Positions 7,020 to 15,956 of a stretch of DNA of 21,769 bases are shown piece after piece. How positions within the stretch are numbered: the first letter of the stretch is position 1; the number at the start of each line of letters is the position of its first letter. The notes under the pieces are model-generated. The model did no database searches and was not told the DNA's origin. It worked only from the letters and a program-made list of their open reading frames with translations. The position numbers and the translations under genes are program-made. Source of the stretch: UBA10205 sp035289625 (GTDB lineage: Archaea > Iainarchaeota > Iainarchaeia > Iainarchaeales > Iainarchaeaceae); contig DATDWP010000005.1 of NCBI GenBank assembly GCA_035289625.1, positions 1 to 21,769 on the forward strand. The letters are read 5' to 3'.

Positions 7020-10000
7020 TTAGGGGCGCAAAACTAGTGCAATTACTGCGGCAAATACAATAAGCGCGCCAGCACCTATAACTACAATTGGGTCATGCCC
7101 ACCTATTAGCGAGGAAATAAAAGAGAGGTCAAATGGCTGGTTTTGATTGCTTGGATTCTCAAGTGCCTCAGGGCTCTTAGAGGGCAAAGAAGGGCTCTTT
7201 ACATTACTTTCTGGTTGCCTTTGAACAGAAGGTGGCGCAGCAAATATTGCCCCCAGAGTGATGTTTTTGGTTTTTGTATCGTATTTTCTATCCCGATTTG
7301 AAGAGTAGAGTGTCATTGTCACAATATAGTTGCCCTTTTCGCTAGGCGTCCATTTATTTGAGAATAAAATTTTATGTGCCCTTCCGGGCGAGAGTAGAGA
7401 AGTCTTTTCGCGGGCAACAAAAACCCTAGAACCTCCTTTTATAATCTCAACTTCCACTTCAAATGGCGAACTTATAGTAAATCCGTGCGAAACAAGTGCT
7501 GAAATTTCAGAAGATTGGGAGAGGCTAGGTGTTTGAACATCAAAACCAGTAATTGCAGCCTTATAACCTTCGCTTCCTGTTGCAGAAGCAGTGCTAACTC
7601 CTGGCGCTCCGCCCCCAGAACTCGAAGAAGAACTTGAAGTGGAGCTAGAAGGCGCTGAAGAAGTCCCTGAAGGGGCCTGGGTTGGCGGAGTATTATTTTG
7701 CACTTGCTCTTGCTGCTGCACAGAAATTATTTTTTCCACAACCCCTGAATTCGATAGGCCCGAAACTGCAAACACCGATCCTTCAAGAGAGCAAGAGTAT
7801 GAAGAATTGCTCCCTGGGCACAAAATATCTATGCACGAATCCAAAATTTGCTGCTTTGATGAAACTTCAGAATCTTTCACGCACACCCCATTTGATGAAG
7901 GGTCAGACTTTTCAAGATAAACTGTTTTGGCCTCATTTGGAAGTAGTGAGAGCCCTGAAATTATTATGTACTGCTTTTGCTCACTTTGCTCGCTTCTTTT
8001 TATTGAAATATTTTGCACTTTGCCTGTTGCATCCGAAATATTTGAAAGTGCCACCAATTTTGCATCAAAGCCTTTTTGCCGCAAAACAACACCAGATTGC
8101 AGCGCTGAAAAATCCAAATCACTAAACCCTAACTGGGTCTTTCTTTGCAGTGCTGGCTCCCTTATAGTTACTGTAATAGCAGCACTTGATGCGCTCGCGC
8201 CCTTCTCATCAGTTGCCTTTGCATAAAATTCATAAGTGCCTGAAGTAAGAGAAGCAAGGGTGAATTTCCATCCATTTTCAGAACTTAGATCCTCGCCTAT
8301 TTTTTCGCTTCCCCTGAAAAATTCCACTTTGGAAACTGAGCCATCAGTATCGCTTGCACTTGCATTAATTTCAAAGCTTGCAAGGGAATCGAATACAGAA
8401 TTAGTCGCAGGGGATAAAATTGCAACTGAAGGCGGGGAATTTGAGGGGGATGAAACCACAATATTTAGTGGCTGCGAAGTTACAACTGCCCCTCTATTAT
8501 CAATTGCCTGTGCAGTTATCGAATATGACCCTACAGCAATGTTTTCCCAAGAAAATGAATAAGGAGCAGTTGAATCTGAACCAAGTAAACTTTCCCCACT
8601 ATAGAACTGCACATTTGCAACCGTTCCATCTGCATCTTGCGCGCTAGCAATTAGAACAATTGAAGTGGGAAAAATCAGTTGCGCTGGCCCTTGCGCAGTT
8701 ATTGAAATTGTAGGAGCGATATTTGCAGGCTCTACAATAGCAATATTTACTGAAGAAGCTGAAGATGACCCTTGATTATCAAATGCCTTTACAACAATTG
8801 TGTACTGCCCAATTTGGGCGTTAGGATAATTAAAAGAATATGGAGCGGAAATATCAGATCCTATTAGGCTTGCGCCATTGTAAAATTCCACTTTTGCAAC
8901 TGAGCCATCGGAATCAGACGCATTTGCATTTATTATAATGCTCTCTGTTGAAATGAAATTTGCACCATTAAGAGGAGAAGTAATAGTTACTATAGGCGCC
9001 CGATTTTGCGCAACTACTCTAAACCTAATTGGCGCTGAATCTGCAGCTGATCCTTCATTATCAATAGCTCGCGCGCTAATTGAATACTCCCCCGCCCCAA
9101 CATTTGCCCAGCTAAATGAATAAGGCGCAACTAAAGCCTCACCTAATTTTAGCTGCCCGCTATAGAATTCAACTTTTGATATAGCGCCGCTATCAGTTGC
9201 ATTTGCAGATATTAAAATAGTTGAAGAGGAAGATGATTCGAAAACAGAGCCTTCAACTGGGCTTATAATAGCAGAGTGTGGAGGGGAATTTGGCGCTATA
9301 ACATTTATTTGAGATTCAGAAGATATTGACACTGCGCCCTGGTTATCAATTGCCTTTGCGCTTATGCGGTAGATACCTTCCTGAACATTTTCCCAATTAA
9401 ACAAATAAGGCTCTGAAGTATCAGTTGCTATCAAATTCGCCCCATTATAGAATTCGACTCGTGAAATTGCCCCATCAGCATCAGCTGCCCTCGCTTCAAA
9501 CCTAATTGATGCCGGAACAATAAAGGAGGAATTATTTGAAGGGAAGAGCAATTCAATTGCCGGATTTGCATTTCTTGGAGGCTCGATTGTATATTCTACT
9601 ATTCCAAGAGGATTCGGGCCGCTAACGCTAAATTTCCCAGCTTCAATTGCGCAGCTATACGGACCTGATGAACCGGGGCATTTTATTACGCTGCAAGATT
9701 GCAAAATATCTTCCGGAGAAGATACATTTTCAGATTCATTTACACACACTGCATTTGAGGACGCAATTTTTTTCTCAAAACTGACAACTTTATTAAGTGC
9801 TAGAACCCTTGGAAAATTTTTTAATATTATAAAGGAGGGCAGCGATGATGTTGATGTTTGGGAAATGCTACTAACTCCATCAATTGAAAGGCCTCTGAAC
9901 AGCACCGGATCTTGCACATACGGCAATGACATTACCTGTTTACCGGATTTTAAAATTGAAGTGCCTGAGGCATTTTGAACAAATGAAATATCGCCCATTA

Positions 10001-13000
10001 CAAATGTCTTCTGCTCAAAATCTCCAGCTGCAGGGCATAACGGAACATAGCTAAAATCAATTGGCGACCCTTGCCCTTGCTCGCATTTAACCCAAAATGG
10101 TTCATAATTTTTAATTGCAAAATCAGTTCGCCTTCCAGGAGAAGACTGTAAAAGATCATATGACCACCAAGGGCTAGCTTCAGAACCCACATCCCCCGCT
10201 AGCATCAAATTGCAACGCGGCTCAATTCGCCTGATTTCTTCAGATACACTAGACACGTTATATTTGTCGGCACAATAAGGTATGCCAATTAGCGAATAAC
10301 CCCCATTTATTCTAACCGATACAGGGGCACTAAATGAGAGGCCTTGGAATGAAAATGAGTAATCCGACCCCGGAGTAATAATAAACCCCTGACCCGGGGC
10401 TATTTCAATATCTCCTGCGCCCTCAGGACCCCACTCGCCTACTGCAGTGGCCACAAAATCAGCCCCATTTTTTTTTATCTGCAGAGTAGTACCAAATGGC
10501 GCGGAGGGGAAGATATCTTTTATTTTTTTTGAGGCAACATTTTTTGTCAAAACAAGATGATATTTTTTCTCCGCCTTCAAGGAAAATGAATCCTTGGAAA
10601 AATAATCTTCACTACAAGCCCCATTAACGCAACTTGCAGTACATGTCTGTGCAGGATACCATTCCCCATTCACACACTGCGCTCGCCTCTTATCATCCAT
10701 GCAGGAAAAATTTCCATTCAATGTCTGATAGCCGCCAATTCCAATGCAGCTATTTCCCGCAGCTTTGCACTTATTTGCCCCTGAAATATCTAGCCCACAC
10801 ACCCCGCTTGCGCACTGTGAATTCTCAGTACACAAAGACCCATTTATAAGTGCGCACGAAGCTGAGACATTGATCGGATTTACACTATCCCTTATAATTG
10901 AACACGAATTATTTTCTGGGCATGAAATAGGCTCTTGCCAAAGAGAATTGGAACACGAAATTATCTTTCCTGTAGGCGTACAAAATGAGCCTGCGTTTTG
11001 CACTTCATTAAAAACCGTAAAACTTGCGCCCTGGTACAGCTCGCCACTCCACACCTGCACTAGTTCAGAAGTTGGGCATGAAAATGAACCAATATGGCAC
11101 ACTTTCACACCCTTTTCATTAGCATCGCAATTGCCTGATTGGCAATCAGAATCATTTGAGCACTGTTCCCCATTTTGGACAAGGTTTTGTGATGAATCAC
11201 TAATTCGCATGAGTGGATCGCCAATTGCAAGGTTCTTACCAAATTGGGTAATAGTTGCCCCGCCATACCTTCCCTCAAAACCGTGTTTTAGAGATGAGAG
11301 GTGGCTCTCCCCAAAAGTTAAACCTGCAGCATATGCACCGAAAAAATCATCAATAAATGTAACCCCTGCTAAACTTGGTTCATCCGAAGTTCCAAACGCC
11401 CCTGCAAAACTGCGCGAGTAATTTGTTCCTCCAAACGCGCGCGGGTCAAATGCATCTGCAATCAGCCCCTGGCCTGAAGCACTAGTTGCAGGGCCATCAG
11501 TTAGATTGGTTGCATTAAAGCTTTCATAACTTGTAAGTATTGCGCGATTTGCAACTTCACCTAATATTGAAGGATCTGTTGCGATCCACCCACCAGTATA
11601 ATTTGAATGCCAAGTACCAGGCCCGGCGTAGGCTATGATTTTCCCCGGGATATTTATTTGCTTTATACTTTGCCTATCGAGCACAATGTTTGCTGCCGCA
11701 ATCCCCCTGCTCTCAAGTGCAGCCTTGCCAAGGAGCAGTTCTATTTCATGTACGGAAAACTGGTCCTCATCCCTATCAATCACCCACTTTACAGAAGATA
11801 GATCAGCAGCTGGGGCAATTGCCTTATCTATCATGTTTTTTATATTTTCAAAATTATACCCAGCAAGATAGGAAACTGCATAGCGATATCCCCACCTGTA
11901 ATTGCCTTTCCTATAATTTTCAGGATCAAAATGCATTGCGGATTTTGAATAAGTAGTGTCAAAATTTACCGATCCGCCGTAATATTGCCATATAGCATCC
12001 AGATCATTTCCCTTACTCCAATCAGCTTCAATTGAGAGTAGAGCGCTCCCTGAAATATATGCGCCCCCGTGGTAAATTCTTGCAGGAACATCCTTTGCAA
12101 CCGCTAAATGAGTTATTTTCAAATCAGGACGCGAACCCACAAAACTTTTCAGCGGCCTTAGCACATAGGTTATGAAATTTTCATTAGACATATTTTCGCG
12201 CTGGATCGTACCGCGAATCGCTATGTGCTCTGCAACATCTGGAATAAAAGCGGAATCCGGAATATCAAGCCCGAGCAAATTCACTCCGGGACGCTTTGAA
12301 ACATAATAATCACAAATTGATTTTGAAATGATCTGGTTTGAATTATATATGCAAAGAGCATTCTCGTTTTTCGGAACTGCGGCAAGCAGCGTAGCTGATA
12401 TTTGAATGGGCTGCGCTGCAATAGTTGTTTCTATTGCCCCACTGTACTTTAGCCCTTTTATTGCAAAAGTGCTGCCTTCAACTTCGCAACTATATTGGCC
12501 CACACTTCCAGGGCATGAAATTTGTATACAATCCAAAAGCAGTTCTTCTTTTGAAGAAACTTCCTCATCTTTAAAACACAACCCATTTGAGGCGAAGTCC
12601 TTCCTCTCAACATAAAGGGTTTTTGTCTCAGCCCCTAAAAGTTCAATATTTTCAACTATTACAAACCCTTTTTCATCTGCTGCTGAACTTTTTGTAATTA
12701 TTGCACCCTGCAAACGCGGATCAGAAGATCTCACATTTGCCAATTGTGCAACTTTTTGCCCGCTCTGCCTATCAATAATTTGTAAACCAGCTGGCAGTTG
12801 CAAAACATCAATTCCGACACGCGTGCTAGTAGCACTTGGAGTTGCGAATAGATTAGCAATTGCATCAAATATCATTTGCGGCAAAGATTTTGAAGAAGTT
12901 ACAGAACTTTCAAATCCATTTGTTTGCGAACTGGATTTACCACCTGCCTGAACCTGGATTGAGTCGCCTTTTGTTTTTATTGTAACTGATTTTGTTATCG

Positions 13001-13919
13001 ACTTTTCATTATTATCCGTTGCAATTGCACTAATAATATGTGTCCCGGGTTCAACTATACTAAACTGAGCAGTGTAAATATAATCCGAAGTTTTTTTTGC
13101 AACAACTTTTTCCCCGTTAAATTCAAATTCAACTCTTGTCACATCGCCATCTGTATCAAACGCCCTTGCCCTCAAATTCAAGGAGAGGGGAAGAGAATAT
13201 TCAGAATTATTTAGAGGCGATTCTATCAAGAGCATTGGCGGATTATTTAGTTCAAATTCAAAAGGCAAACCGGGAGTTGTATATTGCCCGGGAGTATAAG
13301 TTGGGACTAAATCCGGTTTAGTAACTGGAACCTGATTATTTTCAGATGGTGATGGGCTCACTAAAACAGGAACACTTGATGAAGGTGATGGACTTTGCGA
13401 AGATGAAACAGTGGACGATGCAGATGGGTTTGGAGATTGTGAAACAGAAGGTGATGCAATTGGAGAATTACCAGCAGAAGGAGAAGGACTTGAAGAAGCC
13501 GGAGAAGGAGAAGTTGGAGAAGCGCTCTGCGGCGTTTGGTTGTTGCACGCCCCACTCAAGCACCCATATGGACAGAGATAATTATACTCTTTTGCTTCCC
13601 ACACGCCATTTTGGTAAAAACAATATTTCTCCACAACAAATGACCCATTGCATGTATCGATTTCTTTTCCCCCATTTGTTAAGGGCACTTCGCCATACAC
13701 ATAATATGCCGCCCCATGATCTGTCTCCTTAAGGGGATCACAAACAAGAGCAGAAGAAGGGGAACTAGATATAGACGGTGAAGGCGAAAAACTCAAGGAA
13801 AAAAAACCGGTAATAGAAGAAAACCAACTAGCAAAAGAATCAACTAGCGAGCTTTCTGCATAAGCAAAACCACAAAGTAGAGTTGCGGCAAGCAAGACTG
13901 TAATAAATGCCTGGCCCAT
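7020..13919 (-). CDS. giant secreted membrane-anchored protein with TIGR03790-like domain, Ig-like repeats and Cys modules
   Basis: 2299 residues; probably a cell-surface protein. In order: signal peptide 1-21 (cut after AYA); Cys-containing segment about 59-128; Ser/Pro-rich stalk about 128-195; Ig-like domain about 225-318; module A with four Cys about 368-500; TIGR03790-like domain about 520-905 (LLGLDIP, ITHLAVAKDVPARIY, SYLAGYNFE, GLTFGESHLSSL, AIGDPLMRI); Cys-rich part about 915-1110 with C-x-NDSDC-x-SG-x-C motifs; a YSLIGIPY...YEPFWVKC domain about 1200-1300; module B about 1310-1450; five tandem Big_7-like Ig domains about 1450-1920 (DADG-x-x-x-x-VEFY, APYSF-x-W, A-x-DN-x-G); module C about 1925-2065; Ser/Gly linker; a GSEGYKA module about 2114-2222; and a C-terminal membrane helix at about 2276-2297. 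Domain names are recognised from memory. No catalytic Cys is evident in the TIGR03790-like part, so activity is uncertain. ATG 13919 suits the signal peptide and TATA box. Confidence 0.9.
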   Translation of the reverse strand: MGQAFITVLLAATLLCGFAYAESSLVDSFASWFSSITGFFSLSFSPSPSISSSPSSALVCDPLKETDHGAAYYVYGEVPLTNGGKEIDTCNGSFVVEKYCFYQNGVWEAKEYNYLCPYGCLSGACNNQTPQSASPTSPSPASSSPSPSAGNSPIASPSVSQSPNPSASSTVSSSQSPSPSSSVPVLVSPSPSENNQVPVTKPDLVPTYTPGQYTTPGLPFEFELNNPPMLLIESPLNNSEYSLPLSLNLRARAFDTDGDVTRVEFEFNGEKVVAKKTSDYIYTAQFSIVEPGTHIISAIATDNNEKSITKSVTIKTKGDSIQVQAGGKSSSQTNGFESSVTSSKSLPQMIFDAIANLFATPSATSTRVGIDVLQLPAGLQIIDRQSGQKVAQLANVRSSDPRLQGAIITKSSAADEKGFVIVENIELLGAETKTLYVERKDFASNGLCFKDEEVSSKEELLLDCIQISCPGSVGQYSCEVEGSTFAIKGLKYSGAIETTIAAQPIQISATLLAAVPKNENALCIYNSNQIISKSICDYYVSKRPGVNLLGLDIPDSAFIPDVAEHIAIRGTIQRENMSNENFITYVLRPLKSFVGSRPDLKITHLAVAKDVPARIYHGGAYISGSALLSIEADWSKGNDLDAIWQYYGGSVNFDTTYSKSAMHFDPENYRKGNYRWGYRYAVSYLAGYNFENIKNMIDKAIAPAADLSSVKWVIDRDEDQFSVHEIELLLGKAALESRGIAAANIVLDRQSIKQINIPGKIIAYAGPGTWHSNYTGGWIATDPSILGEVANRAILTSYESFNATNLTDGPATSASGQGLIADAFDPRAFGGTNYSRSFAGAFGTSDEPSLAGVTFIDDFFGAYAAGLTFGESHLSSLKHGFEGRYGGATITQFGKNLAIGDPLMRISDSSQNLVQNGEQCSNDSDCQSGNCDANEKGVKVCHIGSFSCPTSELVQVWSGELYQGASFTVFNEVQNAGSFCTPTGKIISCSNSLWQEPISCPENNSCSIIRDSVNPINVSASCALINGSLCTENSQCASGVCGLDISGANKCKAAGNSCIGIGGYQTLNGNFSCMDDKRRAQCVNGEWYPAQTCTASCVNGACSEDYFSKDSFSLKAEKKYHLVLTKNVASKKIKDIFPSAPFGTTLQIKKNGADFVATAVGEWGPEGAGDIEIAPGQGFIITPGSDYSFSFQGLSFSAPVSVRINGGYSLIGIPYCADKYNVSSVSEEIRRIEPRCNLMLAGDVGSEASPWWSYDLLQSSPGRRTDFAIKNYEPFWVKCEQGQGSPIDFSYVPLCPAAGDFEQKTFVMGDISFVQNASGTSILKSGKQVMSLPYVQDPVLFRGLSIDGVSSISQTSTSSLPSFIILKNFPRVLALNKVVSFEKKIASSNAVCVNESENVSSPEDILQSCSVIKCPGSSGPYSCAIEAGKFSVSGPNPLGIVEYTIEPPRNANPAIELLFPSNNSSFIVPASIRFEARAADADGAISRVEFYNGANLIATDTSEPYLFNWENVQEGIYRISAKAIDNQGAVSISSESQINVIAPNSPPHSAIISPVEGSVFESSSSSTILISANATDSGAISKVEFYSGQLKLGEALVAPYSFSWANVGAGEYSISARAIDNEGSAADSAPIRFRVVAQNRAPIVTITSPLNGANFISTESIIINANASDSDGSVAKVEFYNGASLIGSDISAPYSFNYPNAQIGQYTIVVKAFDNQGSSSASSVNIAIVEPANIAPTISITAQGPAQLIFPTSIVLIASAQDADGTVANVQFYSGESLLGSDSTAPYSFSWENIAVGSYSITAQAIDNRGAVVTSQPLNIVVSSPSNSPPSVAILSPATNSVFDSLASFEINASASDTDGSVSKVEFFRGSEKIGEDLSSENGWKFTLASLTSGTYEFYAKATDEKGASASSAAITVTIREPALQRKTQLGFSDLDFSALQSGVVLRQKGFDAKLVALSNISDATGKVQNISIKRSEQSEQKQYIIISGLSLLPNEAKTVYLEKSDPSSNGVCVKDSEVSSKQQILDSCIDILCPGSNSSYSCSLEGSVFAVSGLSNSGVVEKIISVQQQEQVQNNTPPTQAPSGTSSAPSSSTSSSSSSSGGGAPGVSTASATGSEGYKAAITGFDVQTPSLSQSSEISALVSHGFTISSPFEVEVEIIKGGSRVFVAREKTSLLSPGRAHKILFSNKWTPSEKGNYIVTMTLYSSNRDRKYDTKTKNITLGAIFAAPPSVQRQPESNVKSPSLPSKSPEALENPSNQNQPFDLSFISSLIGGHDPIVVIGAGALIVFAAVIALVLRP

Positions 13920-13942
13920 TGGATACAGTAGCTTATTTTACA

Positions 13943-13954
13943 ATATAAATATAC
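13943..13954 (-). promoter_or_regulatory. TATA box of the giant surface-protein gene
   Basis: Minus strand GTATATTTATAT, with its centre about 30 nt upstream of ATG 13919, predicting a leader of about 5 nt. It is the strongest TATA match in the divergent gap at 13920-14031. Confidence 0.55.
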
Positions 13955-13990
13955 TGCCATTTACTAGCTAATCTTGCCCTTTTTCCATGC

Positions 13991-13998
13991 ATTTTTAA
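13991..13998 (+). promoter_or_regulatory. weak TATA-like element of the 14032 operon
   Basis: ATTTTTAA, about 37 nt upstream of ATG 14032, predicting a leader of roughly 10 nt. The match to the consensus is poor. Confidence 0.3.
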
Positions 13999-14031
13999 CC
14001 CCTATCTAGCCCAATTGTAAAAAGGGTCGGG

Positions 14032-14784
14032 ATGGTTCAGATTACTCAAAAGGGAAACAATTTTGCACTGGTTTTTTCAGTTGATGAGGCAAAACACCTT
14101 GGCATGAACTCTACATGCGAATACGAACTCTCAAAAGCGCGCGATGGAATTTGGGTAGTAGTAGAACAGGGGCCTTTAGAAAAAAAAGCACCCTTACAGA
14201 TTGATGAAACTGAACAGAAGATTATAGGGATGCTAAGAACCCTAGCTCCACGGGATAGGATGGAGGAGTGGTTTGAAAAAAAACTCTCAAAAGTGGAAGC
14301 TGAAAAATTCCGGGAAATGCTAAAGGACGGAAGGGTAATAAAATTCAAATCAAGCGAAGTTTTCAGAAAAAGCCTTTATACACTCCCCAAAAAAAGCGAA
14401 ACTAAAACCTCGAGCGCAAAAAATTTTGAGAACAAGGAAAAACCCATTGAAGAATTCTCCCTTGAAAAAGATGGGTTTTTGGTAGTGCGAAATGAATTGC
14501 GCGCAAAAGCCCTCTCAGAAGAGCTGCGCGAAAAAATAAAGAGCGGGGAAATAAAAGGCACACGCTCATTTAGCGGAGAATTTTTCATAATACAATCCCC
14601 ACTTCTTATCTCATCGCAAACCAAAGCACTTGAGGCGCTAAAAGAATCAAGTAGCACAACATTGCAACAACTCTGCCAAAAAATCGATCTGACACCAACC
14701 CTTATAAGGATTGCAATGGAATTCCTCAAAGAGGAAGGGCAAATAATAGAAAAAAAGAAGGAAACCTACGAATATATTGAGTGA
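14032..14784 (+). CDS. putative DNA-binding protein with AbrB-like N-terminus, internal duplication and winged-helix-like C-terminus
   Basis: I do not recognise a named family. Residues 1-47 are beta-rich and resemble a SpoVT/AbrB swapped hairpin (ITQKGNNFALVFSVDEAKHLG followed by a VVV strand), a weak match. Two stretches of about 30 residues look like copies of one another: EKFREMLKDGRVIKFKSSEVF (about 90-110) and EELREKIKSGEIKGTRSFSGEF (about 163-184). Between them is a Lys/Ser-rich linker. Residues about 195-250 have the pattern of a winged helix: LEALKESSSTTLQQLCQ, then TPTLIRIAMEFLKEEG as a recognition helix, then IIEKKKETYEY as the wing. It is first in an operon with a UspA-like gene, a tRNA-binding domain and a small basic protein, and diverges from the surface-protein gene. 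A regulatory role is inference only. Confidence 0.7.
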   Translation: MVQITQKGNNFALVFSVDEAKHLGMNSTCEYELSKARDGIWVVVEQGPLEKKAPLQIDETEQKIIGMLRTLAPRDRMEEWFEKKLSKVEAEKFREMLKDGRVIKFKSSEVFRKSLYTLPKKSETKTSSAKNFENKEKPIEEFSLEKDGFLVVRNELRAKALSEELREKIKSGEIKGTRSFSGEFFIIQSPLLISSQTKALEALKESSSTTLQQLCQKIDLTPTLIRIAMEFLKEEGQIIEKKKETYEYIE

Positions 14785-14788
14785 GAAA

Positions 14789-15157
14789 ATGAAAATACTG
14801 CTCCCAATTTTATCCGAAACTGAAAACGACGAGGTTTTTTTAGAAAAGGCCCTCAACGGAGCTAAGGAAGTCCTACTTCTAATCGTAGTTGATGCAAACC
14901 CTAAAGAAAAATTCGGCTTTACTACCTCCTTTATTTCAAAGGCAAGGTCAATAATGGAGGAAGTAAAAAAATCCATCGGAAAGAGAAGAAAGCCCTCAGA
15001 GGATTTGATGGAATGGGGGGATACGCAAAACAAAGTGATCAATATTGCGCTTTTGAAAAAAGTGGACAAAGTGATTTTGAAAAAACAAGACAATCAATAC
15101 TTCAACCAGCTTGTAAAAAGGCTTGAAGATGAAAGGATCGAAACTGAAGTAATCTAA
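14789..15157 (+). CDS. small UspA-like hypothetical protein
   Basis: 122 residues with alternating strands and helices: KILLPILSET at the start, EVLLLIVVDAN as the second strand, a Lys-rich helix, and KVDKVILKKQDN near the end. This order resembles the universal stress protein fold, but the ATP-binding G-x-x-G-x9-G(S/T) motif is not present, so it would be a non-nucleotide-binding or degenerate member. ATG 14789 is chosen: it lies 4 nt after the previous stop codon, and the GTGA covering that stop can serve as Shine-Dalgarno. A TTG at 14777 is an upstream alternative. Function is unknown. Confidence 0.7.
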   Translation: MKILLPILSETENDEVFLEKALNGAKEVLLLIVVDANPKEKFGFTTSFISKARSIMEEVKKSIGKRRKPSEDLMEWGDTQNKVINIALLKKVDKVILKKQDNQYFNQLVKRLEDERIETEVI

Positions 15158-15175
15158 TACTCCGGAAAGATTTTT

Positions 15176-15502
15176 GTGGAAACAATAAATTTTGAAGATT
15201 TCAAAAAAATAGAAATTCGAATAGGAAAAGTCGTAGAAGCTAGTAAAGTTCCGGGAGCCGACAAACTCTTGAGGATTTTAGTTGATTTTGGAGATGAGAA
15301 GAGGCAAATTCTCACGGCAATGGCAGAGCATCTAACGCCGGAACATTTTGTCGGAAAGCAAATCCCAATACTTGTAAATATCCCTGTCCGTAAAATGCGC
15401 GGGTTTGAAAGCCAGGGAATGGTAGTTGCAGCAGATCTTGATGGCAAACCTGTACTCTTGCACCCGGAAAAGGAAGTGCCAAACGGAACCAACGTGATTT
15501 GA
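15176..15502 (+). CDS. stand-alone tRNA-binding domain (MetRS beta subunit / EMAP-II, Trbp111 type)
   Basis: 108 residues that consist entirely of the OB-fold tRNA-binding domain found at the C-terminus of many methionyl-tRNA synthetases. Motifs: INFEDFKKIEIRIGKVVEA, PGADKLLRILVDFG, RQILTAMAEHLTPE, IPILVNIPVRKMRGFESQGMVVAA, then HPEKEVPNG. These match the MetRS-beta/CsaA/Trbp111 group closely. In archaea the domain is often a separate gene, acting in trans to improve tRNA binding by the synthetase, which is probable here; the catalytic MetRS is not in the window. The start codon is GTG at 15176. The stop codon overlaps the next start by one base (TGATG). Confidence 0.9.
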   Translation: METINFEDFKKIEIRIGKVVEASKVPGADKLLRILVDFGDEKRQILTAMAEHLTPEHFVGKQIPILVNIPVRKMRGFESQGMVVAADLDGKPVLLHPEKEVPNGTNVI

Positions 15503-15942
15503 TGCCGCGCGCAAATAGACGCAGGAAGTATAGGGAGAGAAGAAAAAACCCTTTGCTAAAAATAAAAAGCCAGGTTCTTGGGGATTATGACTATCTTGAT
15601 AAAACTCTTAGCGAAATGGATTTTTTTATAAAAAGCAAAATAGAAAGTAATTCACCTCTTACGCCACCAGAATATAAAAAATTAAGAAAAAAATTTGAAC
15701 AAATGGATCAGAAAATGAATAGGTTTTTGGGTATCAGCTTTGATTCTAAAATTGGGCAAATTCACCCGCATATCAAACTACTGCTAATTCAAATCGTAAA
15801 CAGAATTGCGTGGCTCAAAATGAGTGAGACAAGTTATAAAACAAAATTCAATGACCCTATTATTTCAGAAATTTTAAAATATAAGGAATGGACAGTAGAC
15901 AAGATGAAGAAAATAGTAATTCGTCCAAAAAAAACTAATTAA
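15502..15942 (+). CDS. small basic hypothetical protein
   Basis: 146 residues, not recognised. The first 17 residues are strongly basic (ANRRRKYRERRK), followed by a helical body rich in Lys, Glu and Ile with no Cys and no membrane segment. The basic head suggests nucleic-acid or ribosome contact, but this is inference. The ATG at 15502 shares a base with the stop of the tRNA-binding-domain gene, and GTGAT at 15494-15498 is a suitable ribosome site, so it is translationally coupled. The N-terminus resembles that of another small protein at 17623-18075, which also follows a tRNA-related gene directly. It converges on trpS with a 14-nt gap. Confidence 0.75.
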   Translation: MPRANRRRKYRERRKNPLLKIKSQVLGDYDYLDKTLSEMDFFIKSKIESNSPLTPPEYKKLRKKFEQMDQKMNRFLGISFDSKIGQIHPHIKLLLIQIVNRIAWLKMSETSYKTKFNDPIISEILKYKEWTVDKMKKIVIRPKKTN

Positions 15943-15956
15943 AGCAGGAAGATAAC

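Noticed and set aside
10744..11421. Plus-strand frame of 225 codons opposite the giant surface protein.
   Set aside because: Antisense to a clearly coding, multi-domain frame, with no family motif and no ribosome site. The other plus-strand frames in 7330-13732 are rejected on the same grounds.
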